Source: Zhihengliuella flava (GTDB lineage: Bacteria > Actinomycetota > Actinomycetes > Actinomycetales > Micrococcaceae). Taken from it: a stretch of 64,000 nucleotides of DNA. The stretch spans positions 2,232,001 through 2,296,000 of the forward strand of contig NZ_JADOTZ010000001.1 in assembly GCF_015751895.1 (NCBI RefSeq). The letters run 5' to 3'. Every line of letters begins with the position of its first letter. Position 1 is the first letter of the stretch. Of this stretch, positions 61,899 to 64,000 are shown one piece after another. A program made the translations under genes and the position numbers. Below the pieces are notes generated by a model. That model was not told where the DNA came from. It saw only the letters and a program-made list of their open reading frames with translations, and made no database searches.

Positions 61899-63368
61899 GT
61901 GCCCCATTCTGCCGAGGTCGACACCGGCGCGGCTGCTGCCGCGCCGAACCGCCCGCTGCGCGTTGCCATCATCGGCGCAGGCCCCGCCGGCGTCTATGCC
62001 GCGGACATCCTGACCAAAGCCGAACGCGACTTCGAGGTATCGATCGACTTGTTCGACGCCTACCCGGCACCGTACGGGCTGATTCGCTACGGCGTGGCGC
62101 CCGATCATCCGCGCATCAAAGGCATCGTCAAGGCCCTGCACAAGGTCCTTGATCGCGGCGACATCAGGTTCCTCGGCAACGTCACCTACGGCCGGGACCT
62201 CCTCCTGTCGGACATCCGAGCCATGTACGACGCCGTGATCTTCGCCACGGGCGCCATCAAGGATGCCGCCATGAACATCCCGGGGATTGAGCTCGACGGC
62301 TCCCACGGCGCCGCCGACTTCGTCTCCTGGTACGACGGCCACCCGGACGTGCCGCGCGAGTGGCCGCTGGACGCCAAGGAAGTGGCCGTGCTGGGCAATG
62401 GCAACGTGGCCCTCGACGTGGCCCGCGTCCTCTCTAAGCACGCCGACGACCTGCTGACCACGGAAATTCCCGACAATGTCTATGCCGGTTTGAAGAGCTC
62501 TCCCGTCACGGACGTGCACGTGTTCGGCCGCCGTGGGCCGGCGCAGGTGAAGTTCACGCCCTTGGAATTGCGCGAGCTCTCCCACAGCCGCGACGTCGAC
62601 ATCGTGCTCTACCCGGAAGACTTTGAGTTCGACGAAGCCTCCGACGAGGCCATCAAGACCAACAACCAGGTCAAGACCATGGTCAACACGCTGGCCAACT
62701 GGATGGTGGAGCAGGACGAGCGTGAGGAAGACCCGAACTTCACGCCGGCCTCCCGCCGCCTGCACCTGCACTTCCTGCACTCCCCGGTAGAGATCACCGG
62801 CGAGGACGGCCGGGTCACGGGGATGACCTTCGAACGCCAAGAGCTGGATGGCACGGGCAACGTGCGCGGCACCGGCGAACTCGTCGAGTATCCGCTGCAG
62901 GCCGTGTACCGGGCCATTGGCTACTTTGGCTCCGAGCTGGCCGAGCTGGAATTTGATGCCCAGCGCGGCGTCCTGGTCAACGACGGCGGCCGCGTGCTGG
63001 ACGCTGACGGCGCCGCGGTGCCGGGCATCTACACCACCGGATGGATCAAGCGCGGCCCCGTGGGCCTCATCGGCCACACCAAGGGAGATGCGCTGGAGAC
63101 CATCGGCAACCTGCTGGAGGACCGCACCGAGTTGCCTCCGGCGACGGAGCCGTCCGAGTCCGCGATCCTTGATTTCCTCGAGGCTCGTGGCGTCGAATAC
63201 ACCACGTGGAATGGGTGGCTGAACCTCGACGCGCATGAGCGCGGTCTCGGCGAGGCCGCCGGCGAGCTCACCACGGAAGCCGGGGCCATCACCCGCGAAC
63301 GCATCAAGGTGGTTGAGCGCGAGGATATGGTGCGCATCTCTCGCGGCACAGAAGCTGGCGCCGAGTGA
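61899..63368 (+). CDS. fprA: Ferredoxin/adrenodoxin-NADP+ reductase FprA
   Basis: 489 residues. FAD motif IIGAGPAGVYAADIL near residue 25, DLFDAYPAPYGLIRYGVAPD, NADP motif VLGNGNVALDVARVL, and the C-terminal GWIKRGPVGLIGHTK of the adrenodoxin-reductase family. It moves electrons between NADPH and ferredoxin. It starts at a GTG with GGAAGGAA upstream. The stop overlaps the next gene's GTG. Confidence 0.93.
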   Translation: MPHSAEVDTGAAAAAPNRPLRVAIIGAGPAGVYAADILTKAERDFEVSIDLFDAYPAPYGLIRYGVAPDHPRIKGIVKALHKVLDRGDIRFLGNVTYGRDLLLSDIRAMYDAVIFATGAIKDAAMNIPGIELDGSHGAADFVSWYDGHPDVPREWPLDAKEVAVLGNGNVALDVARVLSKHADDLLTTEIPDNVYAGLKSSPVTDVHVFGRRGPAQVKFTPLELRELSHSRDVDIVLYPEDFEFDEASDEAIKTNNQVKTMVNTLANWMVEQDEREEDPNFTPASRRLHLHFLHSPVEITGEDGRVTGMTFERQELDGTGNVRGTGELVEYPLQAVYRAIGYFGSELAELEFDAQRGVLVNDGGRVLDADGAAVPGIYTTGWIKRGPVGLIGHTKGDALETIGNLLEDRTELPPATEPSESAILDFLEARGVEYTTWNGWLNLDAHERGLGEAAGELTTEAGAITRERIKVVEREDMVRISRGTEAGAE

Positions 63369-64000
63369 GCGCGCCCGCACGCCGGCCGCTTTTTGAGGTC
63401 GTCGTCAACGTCTTGCGCGGCGGTCTGATCGGCGCCGTGGAGACCATGCCGGGCGTCAGCGGCGGCACGGTCGCGCTCGTGGTGATGGTCTACGAGCGCC
63501 TCATTGCCTCGGCCTCGGCCGCCATCTCTGGGGCCTTCTTGATGCTGACCGGCCTCTTTCGCGGCGCGGAGGTGCGCTCCCGGGGCGTGGCGAAGTGGCG
63601 CGAGGTCGAATGGCTGCTCATCATCCCGCTGGTGATCGGCATGGGGGCGGCCATTCTCACCATGTCCCGGGTTATGGAAAACCTCGTCGAAAACCACCCC
63701 GTGCAGATGCGGGCGGCCTTCTTTGGCATGGTGCTCGTCTCCTTGCTGATCCCCATCCGCCTCGCGGGGGCCTGGCGCGTGCGCGACGCGGCGTACGCCA
63801 TCGTGGCGGCCGCGGCGACCGCCTTCGCGGTGTCTCTGCCGTCATCTCCGCTGGCGGTCACGCCGGTCACCATCATGGTGTGTGCGGCGATCGCCGTGTG
63901 TGCCTTGGCTCTGCCGGGGCTCTCCGGGTCGTTTCTCCTGCTCACGCTGGGCCTCTATGAGCCGACGTTGGGCGCGGTCAACAATCTTGACTTCGGCTAC
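63365..64000 (+). CDS. DUF368 membrane protein (3' truncated)
   Basis: At least 212 residues, open to the end of the window. Starts at a GTG overlapping the fprA stop (GTGA). The DUF368 signature appears twice as inverted-repeat helical hairpins: GAVETMPGVSGGTVALVV at the N-terminus and ALPGLSGSFLLLTLGLYE near the window end. About six membrane helices are visible. Members of this family have been linked to polyprenyl-phosphate recycling across the membrane. Coupling with fprA is unexplained. Confidence 0.85.
   Translation, partial: MSAPARRPLFEVVVNVLRGGLIGAVETMPGVSGGTVALVVMVYERLIASASAAISGAFLMLTGLFRGAEVRSRGVAKWREVEWLLIIPLVIGMGAAILTMSRVMENLVENHPVQMRAAFFGMVLVSLLIPIRLAGAWRVRDAAYAIVAAAATAFAVSLPSSPLAVTPVTIMVCAAIAVCALALPGLSGSFLLLTLGLYEPTLGAVNNLDFGY

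Noticed and set aside
1-64000. CRISPR arrays, rRNA, insertion sequences, integrases
   Set aside because: No regularly spaced direct repeats, rRNA stretches, transposase motifs or integrase signatures were seen when reading both strands.

Overview
The window is high-GC actinobacterial chromosome, most likely from the family Micrococcaceae (Arthrobacter or Zhihengliuella-like). The evidence is gene content: a menaquinone pathway with a MenG-type methyltransferase, an Esx/EccC/EccD type VII secretion locus, DtxR-type iron boxes, FprA, the MetP/MetS transporter pair, an actinobacterial-style inositol operon and a GH91 enzyme best known from Arthrobacter. The genus call is inference. No rRNA, tRNA, CRISPR array, insertion sequence or integrase was recognised.

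Layout. (1) 1-11231: myo-inositol catabolism. A plus-strand operon (iolC cut by the window edge, a Cgl0159-family aldolase-like gene, iolD, iolE, iolG, an IolH-like TIM-barrel gene, iolA) faces a minus-strand iolR-iolB unit, and a second iolG-type dehydrogenase diverges from iolR. Two related operator-like palindromes lie in the iolR/iolG2 gap. (2) 11228-21978: housekeeping and accessory genes: a ferritin-like/VIT1 metal exporter, a DUF4190 membrane protein, a small acidic repeat protein, an inositol-monophosphatase-family enzyme, an App1-type phosphatase, a hot-dog thioesterase, a siderophore-interacting protein behind an iron box, an aldo/keto reductase, and a 1205-residue RecB-like nuclease/DEDD nuclease/SF1 helicase fusion. 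(3) 22073-29502: an island of visibly lower GC holding a sugar ABC importer, a GH91 protein that looks like an intracellular difructose anhydride III (DFA III) hydrolase, a LacI regulator and an intracellular GH32 beta-fructosidase. I read it as a DFA III/fructan-dimer utilisation locus. (4) 29533-30370: a small membrane-protein gene preceded by a 535-base gap with a strongly folded element. Read on the minus strand it looks like a roughly 138-nt RNA ending in six U residues, with a DtxR-type iron box over its predicted promoter. This is the most unusual item in the window.

(5) 30371-50921: an MBL hydrolase, an MFS transporter, a PAP2 phosphatase, menC, phoX and menD; then an iron-box-headed siderophore uptake operon (SIP, binding protein, two FecCD permeases, ATPase); an amino-acid ABC transporter on the minus strand; menF, menG, a polyprenyl diphosphate synthase and small genes (NTF2-like, HIT, SUKH-like). 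The menaquinone genes are thus scattered among iron and amino-acid transport genes. (6) 51175-53971: metP-metS and rarD, separated by strong hairpin terminators. (7) 53988-61698: a compact type VII secretion locus. A minus-strand, overlapping four-gene operon (short one-TM protein, EccD, MinD-like protein, EccC) diverges from two Esx-like secreted-protein genes. Mycosin and full EccB/EccE genes are not in the window. (8) 61899-64000: fprA overlapping a DUF368 membrane-protein gene that runs off the end.

How they fit: inositol and fructan-derived sugars are local carbon sources with dedicated regulators. At least three DtxR-like boxes suggest one iron regulon covering two uptake units and possibly a small RNA. 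Menaquinone synthesis and FprA serve redox metabolism. All calls come from reading the sequence by eye; no database search was run.
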